From Robiginitomaculum sp. (lineage in GTDB: Bacteria > Pseudomonadota > Alphaproteobacteria > Caulobacterales > Maricaulaceae), in the NCBI GenBank assembly GCA_016765255.1, contig JAESQI010000082.1:1-12082 (forward strand): 12,082 nt of DNA, given 5' to 3'. Numbering within the stretch: position 1 is the first letter of the stretch; every line of letters starts with the position of its first letter. Positions 1 through 7,257 of this stretch are shown piece by piece. A model generated the notes under the pieces. The model had not been told where the DNA came from. It saw only the letters and a program-made list of their open reading frames with translations, and did no database searches. Position numbers and translations under genes: made by a program.

Positions 1-2355
1 AGTGTTACGGCAGTTGGTGATATAGGTATTCTAGGGGCCAATTCAGGCTCGACTTTAGATGTTGTGACCAGTACGGGCAATGTCACTTTCACAGTAGATA
101 TAACGTCTGCAGGGACGACTACGCTTACTTCAACCCTTGGCAATGTGAACACGTCCAACGTTACGACCAGCGGCGATGGCGCTTTGATCGACATTGACGC
201 GGGCACGACCGTGACCACACAAGCGCTCAGCACGGCAGGCGCAAACTCTCATATTGATGTTGACGGTGTCGGCACAGTTAGTCTTGGCAATGTAGATACA
301 ACGGGACTTGGCTCTAATGTAATGATTGACAGTAGCGGCGCTGATATTCTCGCCCGTAGCCCGATCAATGCCCAGAGTAATATCACCCTGACAGCCGCCA
401 CTGATATTATGGGCGGCGTGTTAAACGCGACAGACGGCAATATCACCACCACCAGCACGGCAGGGTCAACAATTCTAGGCATGCAAACGGCTGGCGGCAT
501 GGTTACAGGCACGGCAGGTACGACTTATATGTCTGACCTCATAACATCTGGTGGGTTGAGCGTTGTTAACGCCGTTGGCGATATCACCATAAATGGGGCC
601 GCTTCAGGCGCAGCGCTCGACGTTACCTCAAGCACGGGTAATGTGAACTTCACGGCAAATTCTACGTCTGTTGGTAATACCACATTCACCTCAACACTGG
701 GCAGTGTCACAACGCAAGACGTGGCAGCTAGTGCTGGGAATGTAACCCTACTCGCGGCCACAAATATTGCAGGCGGTAACTTAAATGCCAGCGGCAATAT
801 CACCACCACCAGTACGACAGGTTCAACGGCTCTCGGGACACAAACAGCGGGCGGCACAATTACGGGCGCAGCGGGCACGACTTATAGTTCTGGCTTTATG
901 ATGTCGGGTGGACTTAGCGTTATCAATGCCGTTAATGACATAACTATCAACGGGGCGAGTTCAGGCGCAACCCTCGACGTCACCTCAAGCGCAGGCAATG
1001 TGAACTTTACGGGCAATTCAACATCCGTTGGCAACACAACATTCACATCAACACTGGGCAGTGTCGCTATCCGTGACGTGAGGTCTACGGGCGGTGACAT
1101 CACCCTCATGGCGGCAACGGATATAGGCATTCATGATCCAAACAACCTTCTACCTGCCAACTTAAATGCCCCCCTAAGCGGGAATCTAAATGCTAGCGGC
1201 AATATCATGACCACCAGTACAAATGGCTCAACCACGCTTGGCACACAAACGGCTGGCGGCACGGTTACAGGTGTGGCGGGCCTACTAGTTGGCGATGCTA
1301 GGCTTATAGATCCGCTTACAGGCGCGAATATAGGTACACTTACGGGGACGACCAACCAGACATATACATCAGGCAAGATAACCTCGGGCGGGGCCAGTGT
1401 GGTCGCGGCTGTTGGTAACATCACCATCAACGGTGCCAGTTCAGGGGCGACCATTAACGTGATCTCCGATATGGGTGATATAATTCTTGAAGCAGATAGT
1501 ACCTCCGTTGGCACAACCACTCTCAACGCAGCCAATAATGTGATCACGCAAGGCGTGGCCACAACTGGCGACAACGCCCTCATCGACATTGATGCGGGCG
1601 ATATGGTGACCACAAATGGCATATTAAGCACAGCAGGTGTAAACGCTCATATCGACATTGACGCGGGCGGCACGGTCAATACCAAAGCCCTCCTGCGCAC
1701 GACGGGCGTAAACATGGCTGGGGATGTTTCCAAAATTGATATTGAATCGCGTACAGGCGATATCGTGCTTGAAGCTGATAGTAGTTCGACTGGCACAACC
1801 ACACTCACTTCAATACTTGGCAGAATTGATACACAAAATGTCACGTCTACCAATGCTGATATTGTCTTGATGGCGGATACAGATATTACGGGCCTCAATC
1901 TAAATGCAGGTGGTGCCATGGGTGCCAGCGGCAATATCACCACCACCAGCACAAAAGGTTCGACCACGCTCGGAACACAAACGGCGAGCGGGTCTATAAC
2001 AGGCAGAGCGGGCACAACCTATACATCTGGCTTTATGACGAGCGTAGTTGGATCAACGAATGTGATAGGGGGTACGAATACTGATCCTATGGCGGCACGT
2101 GGGGATGTGACGATTGCTGGTGCCAATTCAGGTTCCACTCTTGATGTATTGTCAAGCACTGGAGACGTGAACCTGACAGAGAACACTGTATCTGGTGGCA
2201 ACACGACCATCACTTCGACTGTCGGCAAAGTAGATACAAAAGATATCACGTCTACGAATGGGTCTGTAACAGGTACAGCAGGCTTAATTGCTGCTGGAAT
2301 GGCTCCGAATACATTACAGGCATGGCCAATCAAACCTTTACATCAGGCAGGATAA
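1..2355 (+). CDS. Filamentous-haemagglutinin-like repeat adhesin, central part (5'-partial, ends at a frameshift)
   Basis: The frame is open from the first base, so the gene begins upstream; a GTG at 64 is an internal codon, because the residues before it already match the repeat (an AVGDI block followed by SGSTLDV). The protein is almost wholly Thr, Ser, Gly, Asn, Ala, Asp and Val, with recurring blocks such as GNITTTST, GTQTAGG, SGGxSVxxAVGDITINGA and GNTTFTSTLGSV, and contains no cysteine. This composition is typical of the right-handed beta-helix stalk of secreted filamentous adhesins (FHA/TpsA type) that are exported to the cell surface. The last dozen codons before the stop at 2353-2355 are out of frame: the true product continues in another frame from about 2313 to 4121 (next CDS). 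The N-terminal secretion domain is not visible, so export by two-partner secretion is an inference from the family. Function as adhesin or matrix protein is likely; substrate unknown. Confidence 0.8.
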   Translation, partial: SVTAVGDIGILGANSGSTLDVVTSTGNVTFTVDITSAGTTTLTSTLGNVNTSNVTTSGDGALIDIDAGTTVTTQALSTAGANSHIDVDGVGTVSLGNVDTTGLGSNVMIDSSGADILARSPINAQSNITLTAATDIMGGVLNATDGNITTTSTAGSTILGMQTAGGMVTGTAGTTYMSDLITSGGLSVVNAVGDITINGAASGAALDVTSSTGNVNFTANSTSVGNTTFTSTLGSVTTQDVAASAGNVTLLAATNIAGGNLNASGNITTTSTTGSTALGTQTAGGTITGAAGTTYSSGFMMSGGLSVINAVNDITINGASSGATLDVTSSAGNVNFTGNSTSVGNTTFTSTLGSVAIRDVRSTGGDITLMAATDIGIHDPNNLLPANLNAPLSGNLNASGNIMTTSTNGSTTLGTQTAGGTVTGVAGLLVGDARLIDPLTGANIGTLTGTTNQTYTSGKITSGGASVVAAVGNITINGASSGATINVISDMGDIILEADSTSVGTTTLNAANNVITQGVATTGDNALIDIDAGDMVTTNGILSTAGVNAHIDIDAGGTVNTKALLRTTGVNMAGDVSKIDIESRTGDIVLEADSSSTGTTTLTSILGRIDTQNVTSTNADIVLMADTDITGLNLNAGGAMGASGNITTTSTKGSTTLGTQTASGSITGRAGTTYTSGFMTSVVGSTNVIGGTNTDPMAARGDVTIAGANSGSTLDVLSSTGDVNLTENTVSGGNTTITSTVGKVDTKDITSTNGSVTGTAGLIAAGMAPNTLQAWPIKPLHQAG
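181..1730 (+). repeat. Adhesin module B: paired acidic DIDAG / DVDG blocks, two copies
   Basis: A block reading ALIDIDAG, about 20 residues, then HIDVDG or HIDIDAGG occurs at 181-270 and at 1576-1675. The two copies are exactly 1,395 bases (465 residues) apart, pointing to a higher-order duplication that includes module A copies. A related stretch, DIVLEADSSSTGTTTLTS, occurs near 1759 and resembles DIILEADSTSVGTTTLNA near 1477. The acidic loops could bind a divalent cation, but that is only a guess. Confidence 0.65.
436..2100 (+). repeat. Tandem adhesin module A (four recognisable copies)
   Basis: Copies of a block coding for GGNITTTST or SGNITTTST followed by GSTxLGTQTAGG start at 436, 793, 1198 and 1930. 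Steps between copies are 357, 405 and 732 bases (119, 135 and 244 residues), all multiples of three. The second half of the module (SGGxSV, AVGDITINGA, STLDV, GNTTFTSTLGSV) recurs at about 547, 904 and 1384, and in the other frame at 2358. The first 60 bases of the window are a further partial copy. Copies are diverged at the DNA level but share 15-20 base identical stretches. Confidence 0.8.
2311..2322 (+). other. Frameshift point in the adhesin gene (one base apparently missing)
   Basis: Aligning this region with its own paralogous repeat at about 1333-1362 (ACA CTT ACG GGG ACG ACC AAC) gives ACA TT- ACA GGC ATG GCC AAT. The third base of the Leu codon is absent, and adding one base joins the two long frames without a seam. 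I see no classical slippery heptamer in the correct phase. Confidence 0.8.
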
Positions 2356-4121
2356 CATCGGGCGGGGCCAGTGTGATCACGGCTGTTGGTAACATTGCCA
2401 TTGCAGGTGCGACTTCAGGTTCTACTCTTGATATTCTATCGAGCATGGGCGCCATCACAATGAGCCAGACCACATCAAGTATAGGCACTGCGCGCTTTAG
2501 GGCCCAAGACGATATTTCCTTAGTATCTCTATCGTCAGATGCGTCTATTATTGCGCAAACCGATAGCAATCTTATAATTGCAAATGGGGCGGAGATTTTA
2601 GCCGATCAAGACGGCGTTGGAACAAATGATGTTCTGGTATTACGGGCTGGCGGCAATGTCACTGCGGGCGCAGGATCATCCATATTAGGTGGGCGAACCG
2701 ACACAGCCGATGTTGTCGTGACAGCAGGCTTTGGCGAGGCGGGGCCAACCAATGCTGGCAATGTTGTTATCAATAATGTTTCTGGATCCCGCGTCAGGTT
2801 AAATGCGCAAGGTGTGAATACTGGAAATGTCACTGTTAACGGCAATGGCAACGCAGCTACGGCGATGCAAATTACAGCTACAAATGATGTATTTGTCAAC
2901 GGAGCGCTGACGGCGGGCAGTTCAATTCAAATCATGGCCGAACATTTGGTAATTGATCCTGCCACGGGAACATTAGCTTCTGACCGGGTTGACTTGGTTT
3001 CGCGGTCGGACGGATTTTCTCTTGGCGATGTTGCGGGCGCAACCAATTTCACGCTCACGCAAGGCCAGTATAATTTGATTACAGCCAACACAATTCTAAA
3101 CCTATATGCCACAAATTGGGGTACGGCAGTACTCATGGATACAGCAACATTTAATTCTTTAATCGGGCAAGAAGCCGCTACATTCAGCGGTGAGTTTTAT
3201 GATACGACCCGCCCAGATGTTTCAAGTGCCAGCATGGCAGGCGTAACGGCGAATGATTTCATCGTTGGTGATTTTGCATTTGGCGCGCAAGCAAGTTCCA
3301 TCGTGTGGTATACCATTGCGAGTGGCGGCGGCGAAGACGGTGATGTCTTGGTCACAGGCAATGTTACCAATGGCGGTATATCCGATGCCTCGCTCGACAT
3401 TGGTGATTTCCAAAGCAGTGCCAGTGGCTGGCGACCAAATCTGGTACATGTCACAGGATCAATTGGCAATAACGGCCCCACAAGTCCACAAATTAACCCA
3501 AATAAAGACAATTGGTTAAACAGTGTGGAAATTGCCGCCAATACAATTGTGTTTGGTTCCGACGATTTCTTTGCTCTATATCTTGCCTCATTGCAAAACG
3601 GCCCCGACACATTCCGACCAGAACAGATAAGAGTTGGTCTCGACGAAGCCTTTAAAATCTGGTTGGCATCTGAAACCATTACCTTTAAATCAAGTGTTGA
3701 TATCGTTCAGCAAAATACGGGCTCTAGTGGTTCGGCGACAGGGAATACATTCGGCATTTTCACCAACGCACCACTCCCTGGAAATCCCTTAATTCGAGCC
3801 TTTATTGACGGAAGCACCGTTGGGCCAGGACGGATCGACTTGTTTGGTGTATTGGCGGACGGTACTGTGGGTGGGCAATTACTCTTTGGTTCAACTGTTG
3901 CCTTGGCGCCAGGTTTGTTAATAGGCTCTATCAATAGGGAAGCCAGTTTCCGCATCAATGCCTGTGCATTTGGTACGGCTGCTTGCGATTCTGTTGGCGA
4001 CTTCTTCTTTGAACCGTCACTTGAAACAATCACTTCACAAATAGACGCGCTATATTCTCCTGATGATGAGGAAGAACGCGAAGCAGTCGTTGGCATGATC
4101 AATATTGAATATCTTAAGTAA
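2322..4121 (+). CDS. Filamentous-haemagglutinin-like repeat adhesin, C-terminal part (continuation after frameshift)
   Basis: This frame continues the adhesin. Its first residues (NQTFTSGRITSGGASV) repeat an earlier block of the same protein (NQTYTSGKITSGGASV, about 1351-1400), so the ATG at 2322 is an internal codon, not a start; no ribosome binding site precedes it. Beta-helix-like repeats persist to about residue 240, then give way to a less repetitive C-terminal region rich in hydrophobic and aromatic residues. Near the end is a motif, FRINACAFGTAACDS, whose two cysteines (3963-3965 and 3984-3986) are the only ones in the roughly 1,370 visible residues. I recall a similar FRxNxC ending in FHA-like proteins of sphingomonads and Caulobacterales. 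A tail rich in Asp and Glu (PDDEEERE) follows. The stop is 28 bases before the likely CHAT start, so the two are probably co-transcribed. I see no autotransporter barrel at the C-terminus, which fits a two-partner-secretion substrate. Confidence 0.78.
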   Translation: MANQTFTSGRITSGGASVITAVGNIAIAGATSGSTLDILSSMGAITMSQTTSSIGTARFRAQDDISLVSLSSDASIIAQTDSNLIIANGAEILADQDGVGTNDVLVLRAGGNVTAGAGSSILGGRTDTADVVVTAGFGEAGPTNAGNVVINNVSGSRVRLNAQGVNTGNVTVNGNGNAATAMQITATNDVFVNGALTAGSSIQIMAEHLVIDPATGTLASDRVDLVSRSDGFSLGDVAGATNFTLTQGQYNLITANTILNLYATNWGTAVLMDTATFNSLIGQEAATFSGEFYDTTRPDVSSASMAGVTANDFIVGDFAFGAQASSIVWYTIASGGGEDGDVLVTGNVTNGGISDASLDIGDFQSSASGWRPNLVHVTGSIGNNGPTSPQINPNKDNWLNSVEIAANTIVFGSDDFFALYLASLQNGPDTFRPEQIRVGLDEAFKIWLASETITFKSSVDIVQQNTGSSGSATGNTFGIFTNAPLPGNPLIRAFIDGSTVGPGRIDLFGVLADGTVGGQLLFGSTVALAPGLLIGSINREASFRINACAFGTAACDSVGDFFFEPSLETITSQIDALYSPDDEEEREAVVGMINIEYLK

Positions 4122-4137
4122 GGCACAAAGATAACCC

Positions 4138-4152
4138 AAGGACATTAAAATA
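4138..4152 (+). promoter_or_regulatory. Ribosome binding site facing an ATA codon at the CHAT gene start
   Basis: AAGGA lies at 4138-4142, and seven bases later (4150-4152) is ATA, not ATG. Translating from this ATA gives a complete Sec signal peptide, whereas the later GTG (4183) and ATG (4192) have no ribosome binding site and would cut off its basic and early hydrophobic part. It is either a G-to-A change or base-call error at the start codon, or a rare non-standard start. Confidence 0.55.
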
Positions 4153-5292
4153 ACTATTTTTGCCCAAAAATCCATTCTAACAGTGTTAACCATGTCATTG
4201 ACCAGTTTGATGTGTACATCGCAACTCGCCTATGCCCAGCAAAATAATACCTTTGCAAAAGGTGTGTCGAGCAATTTGAGTTGGAAGTTCCTCGACGCCG
4301 CCCGTAGTTTTGACCGTTATTATGAAGAGTCAAATATTTGCCAGAGTAAAGATTCCGTACCAACATTTCAGTGTGTCGATGCCCGCCTCGAAAGTGCGCT
4401 AAACCTTATCAATATTGGTAAAAATGATGAAGGCAATACGCGTATTGATGTGGCGCAAAAAATAGCGTCGCAAATATCGGACTACCCAATGGGCGGCTCT
4501 AGTGACGCTTTAAGCTTGGATTATGGCTCCTTATATGCCCGCTCGTTCCAATACGCTGCCGTTAGCAAATTACGCACCAATGAAGCCCCGTCAAAAGTTG
4601 TTGCGCTGACGGCTAAATCGCGAAATATCCGACAACAAATTAGAGACGGAAATAGAGCCTTTGGCGGCGGGCAAATCACCGATGGGCAATTACAATTGCT
4701 CGCAGATAATAGCGGTCTACTCACGCTCACACCTGCCATTGCAAGTACAATTAGCCCTGCCTTTGAAGTGGGGCCAATGGGGAAATCTGACAGCCAATCA
4801 TTTGCGGAATATGGTCGGTTTAAAACGACCCAAGGGCAACAACTCGCGATCCAAGACGCGCAAAGTTATTTGCTCGAAGCCTTATCTTGGTCGCGGGGGG
4901 GTGATTCCAACAAAGCATTGGAGGCTGCAAACAATGCCGCTTCAAGTCTCGAAAATCCAAAAGGCGTGGGCAATAGCACAGATCCATCAGTGAGTTATGA
5001 AAGAGCCCCTGTTCTTTGGGCGACGATTGAGACAGAAAAAGCATGCACTCATTTGCCTTGGCCGATGGGAACACGACCATACAACGCAGTATCGCAGATA
5101 GTTTCGAGCGCAATGTCATCGACGCCATGTTTTCTGAAACAGATAAAAATTCTCGCCTGCGCGGATTGGCCCTCTTTAGATTGGCAGAAATGCGCTCACA
5201 AAGCGGGGAATTTGTTAATTGTCAGGGCGGCGGGCGATTGTGCGGCCTCACTGCATTTGAAGCTGGCGCTGACATTATTCGTAATAATTTGA
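4150..5292 (+). CDS. Secreted CHAT-domain protein, N-terminal part (ends at a frameshift)
   Basis: This is the N-terminal third of a secreted CHAT protein; the sense reading runs from the ATA at 4150 (or, less well, GTG 4183) to about 5040, after which the frame is spurious until the stop. Read from 4150 the protein begins with a short n-region containing Lys7, a hydrophobic stretch (SILTVLTMSLTSLM) and an AYA cleavage motif before QQNNT, that is, a Sec type I signal peptide of about 29 residues. The mature part is alpha-helical in character, with Ala- and Leu-rich amphipathic segments such as ARLESALNLINIGKNDEG and SYLLEALSWSRGGDSNKALE that resemble TPR-like helical repeats, the usual N-terminal partner of CHAT domains. 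It follows the adhesin stop by 28 bases with its own ribosome binding site, so co-transcription is likely. TPR assignment is tentative; secretion is well supported. Confidence 0.7.
   Translation: MTIFAQKSILTVLTMSLTSLMCTSQLAYAQQNNTFAKGVSSNLSWKFLDAARSFDRYYEESNICQSKDSVPTFQCVDARLESALNLINIGKNDEGNTRIDVAQKIASQISDYPMGGSSDALSLDYGSLYARSFQYAAVSKLRTNEAPSKVVALTAKSRNIRQQIRDGNRAFGGGQITDGQLQLLADNSGLLTLTPAIASTISPAFEVGPMGKSDSQSFAEYGRFKTTQGQQLAIQDAQSYLLEALSWSRGGDSNKALEAANNAASSLENPKGVGNSTDPSVSYERAPVLWATIETEKACTHLPWPMGTRPYNAVSQIVSSAMSSTPCFLKQIKILACADWPSLDWQKCAHKAGNLLIVRAAGDCAASLHLKLALTLFVII
5035..5043 (+). other. Frameshift point in the CHAT gene at a five-A run
   Basis: Upstream sense ends in ETEK (GAG ACA GAA AAA) and downstream sense begins with MHSFALAD. 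Between them is a run of five A (5036-5040). One more A would give GAA AAA AGC ATG and join the frames. The run does not form a standard X-XXY-YYZ slippery site in the upstream frame, so a lost homopolymer base is the simpler reading. Confidence 0.75.
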
Positions 5293-7067
5293 GCAACCCA
5301 ACCATTGACTTTGTTTGGACGGAACCATTTCTTGACGCGGTCTATGCCAATCAATCCAAAATCGAGAATTGGGAAAACGGGTTTTATAATATACTGCAAA
5401 TTGCATCGCGCTCAGAAGTGGCATCTGAAGCCGCTGAAGCGGTTATTCGCCTAAAAGAAAGCAGTGATACAACTCTGGGGCCAGCCCTAAAAGCTATCGA
5501 TCTTGCTGAATTTGCCTTTCGCAATGCGGACAGAGAACTAGAAATTATGCGCGCCAAACAAGCTTCGGGCGCGGGTGTGCCTGCGGGCGTGTTTGAAAGC
5601 AAACAACAAGAAGTCCGCGCCTTGTCCGCGCAACTCGATACATTGGAAACAGAATTTCGGGAAAGTGACGCAGGTAAACGATTTGCCCAGCTTGTTTCAA
5701 GTTCGGTGAGCTTGGAGCGTATTCAAAATTCTCTTGATGACGACGAAGCCTATGCCCGCATTATCATGGGGAAAACAGTCGGCTATTTAGTCTTTATTAC
5801 CAATGGCAATTCTGGTGATAATGGCGTTTCAATCACCAAAATCAACCGATCGCGTTCAGATGCCCAAAGTGCGGTTAAGACTTTACGCTGTGCCGTTGAT
5901 TTCCAAAATATCGAACAACGCTTCGAATGTGCTAAGTTAAATGGGGGCAATAAAGACTATATTGCAGAATTCCCAGTCTATGATGTTAAAACGGCCTCTA
6001 CTTTATTTGATGATATCTTTGGCGGCGTCAAACAACAAATTACCAGCGGTAAAATAAAACATCTGATCGTCCAGCCAGATACTGTTCTAGCCCCCTTACC
6101 GTTTTCGGCCCTTGTGACAACTGATCCCTCAACGATAAACAGTTCCAGCATCACCCATAAACAAAATGGGCGCAGATGGGATCATGATTATTCTCGTGTG
6201 ACTTGGCTTTCAGATAGTGTGTCTATATCCCACTCAGTTGGGGAATTGTCATTTGTGCAAGCCAGAGACGCGTCTCGGGACGTGAACCGAAAAAGAGCGC
6301 CTAAGTCATTCCTCGGGTTTTCTGGGTTTAACAATTATGACGCCGAGACAGCTGCGCGTGTGGCAAAGGCCAATGGGGTCGATCCAAAATCATGCTCTCG
6401 CTTTTACCAAGGCTTTGCAGACTTAGCCGAAGACACCAATTTACATACGTCTATCATCCAATCGGCTATCGGCGGCGATGTTGTAAAAGACTCTGCGTTT
6501 ACAGATACAGGTGTTCTTGAGTTCACGTCTACTGACGGTCAAAGTCAGTTGAAAGATTACCGGATTGTCCTATTTGCCACCCACGGTATTTCGCCCAGCC
6601 CACTTGCACATGGGTGTTTACCCGAACCGGGTTTAACCACTAATTTTTCATCTACTGATCCAAATTCTGACGGGTTTTTATCTGCCAGTGATATTGCCAG
6701 TGATATGGAATTAGGGGCTGATCTTGTGATCTTGTCTGCATGTGAAACCGCCGTTGGTTCTGCCGTAACGACCTTTAGTGACAGACCGACGGCAGAAACT
6801 TTTGATGGTCTGGTTCGGGCCTTTTACTTTGCCCGCGCCCAATCCTTACTCGTAACTCATTGGACACTACCCTCAGCACAGACCACCGCCGTGTTTGAAG
6901 ACTTGTTCAAAAATAAAGACCTCTCCGAAGTGGCATTTGCAGAAGCGTTGCGGCAAACGCAAGTGACCATTCGCAATGGTGATTTTAACGGCAATTCGAC
7001 GTCACATCCATATTTCTGGGCCAATTTTGTGTTTGTGGGAGACGGTCGCATGAAGTTAGATTTGTAA
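5043..7067 (+). CDS. CHAT-domain (caspase/separase-fold) peptidase, C-terminal part of the same gene
   Basis: This frame carries the rest of the CHAT protein. The ATG at 5043 is probably internal, since meaningful sequence precedes it in the frame of the preceding CDS. After helical sequence with a possible coiled coil (ALSAQLDTLETEFRES, about 5620-5670) comes the CHAT domain: an entry segment (LDDDEAYARIIMGKTVGYLVFI), a VQPDTVLAPLPFSAL block, then FATHG with the presumed catalytic His (residue 514 of this fragment) and LSACETA with the presumed catalytic Cys (residue 567). RAFYFARAQSLLVTHW and HPYFWANFVFVGDG close the domain as in other CHAT proteins. Both catalytic residues are present, so it is probably an active clan CD cysteine peptidase. 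With the first part the product would be about 970 residues. The signal peptide puts the peptidase outside the cytoplasm, next to a surface adhesin; that the adhesin is its substrate is inference. Confidence 0.85.
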   Translation: MHSFALADGNTTIQRSIADSFERNVIDAMFSETDKNSRLRGLALFRLAEMRSQSGEFVNCQGGGRLCGLTAFEAGADIIRNNLSNPTIDFVWTEPFLDAVYANQSKIENWENGFYNILQIASRSEVASEAAEAVIRLKESSDTTLGPALKAIDLAEFAFRNADRELEIMRAKQASGAGVPAGVFESKQQEVRALSAQLDTLETEFRESDAGKRFAQLVSSSVSLERIQNSLDDDEAYARIIMGKTVGYLVFITNGNSGDNGVSITKINRSRSDAQSAVKTLRCAVDFQNIEQRFECAKLNGGNKDYIAEFPVYDVKTASTLFDDIFGGVKQQITSGKIKHLIVQPDTVLAPLPFSALVTTDPSTINSSSITHKQNGRRWDHDYSRVTWLSDSVSISHSVGELSFVQARDASRDVNRKRAPKSFLGFSGFNNYDAETAARVAKANGVDPKSCSRFYQGFADLAEDTNLHTSIIQSAIGGDVVKDSAFTDTGVLEFTSTDGQSQLKDYRIVLFATHGISPSPLAHGCLPEPGLTTNFSSTDPNSDGFLSASDIASDMELGADLVILSACETAVGSAVTTFSDRPTAETFDGLVRAFYFARAQSLLVTHWTLPSAQTTAVFEDLFKNKDLSEVAFAEALRQTQVTIRNGDFNGNSTSHPYFWANFVFVGDGRMKLDL

Positions 7068-7086
7068 TATACACATTCATAAATTT

Positions 7087-7123
7087 TCTTTGAGTATATA
7101 GAGTCTAACAATCAAAGAGTTTT
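7087..7123 (+). terminator. Weak candidate terminator after the CHAT gene
   Basis: TCTTTGA (7087-7093) can pair with TCAAAGA (7112-7118) across an 18-base loop, and TTTT follows at 7120-7123. The stem is AT-rich and the loop long, so it may be only a weak terminator. Confidence 0.25.
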
Positions 7124-7176
7124 AAATGTCAAAATCTCCTGATTGACCAAGGCTTGTCGATATTAAATTTATAACT

Positions 7177-7206
7177 TTGTTTAAATGTCTATATGGTCAA
7201 TACTAT
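7177..7206 (+). promoter_or_regulatory. Candidate promoter for the small secreted protein
   Basis: TTGTTT at 7177-7182 and TACTAT at 7201-7206 are separated by 18 bases. They lie about 50 bases before the start chosen for the next gene. The gap of 190 bases after the CHAT gene makes a separate promoter plausible, but the match is modest. Confidence 0.3.
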
Positions 7207-7257
7207 GAAAATGTCATTTTATATGGCAATGTGGACTTTATAATCAATGAGGGCGAA

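Noticed and set aside
436..2000. Regularly spaced DNA repeats as a CRISPR array
   Set aside because: Spacing is in whole codons, the units are over 100 residues and diverged, and the whole is one open coding frame.
2311..2322. Programmed frameshift in the adhesin
   Set aside because: No slippery sequence or clear stimulatory hairpin is visible, and the paralogous repeat shows a simple missing base.
249..2333. Series of minus-strand frames opposite the adhesin
   Set aside because: They are antisense shadows of the Thr/Gly/Ser-rich repeats; they are rich in Val, Pro and Leu, repeat as the sense repeats do, and lack ribosome binding sites.
3253..3519. Plus-strand frame inside the adhesin C-terminal part
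   Set aside because: It is fully contained in the better supported frame and has no ribosome binding site or recognisable sequence.
4154..4366. Minus-strand frame of 70 codons over the CHAT start
   Set aside because: It covers the signal peptide region of a better supported gene and has no start signals.
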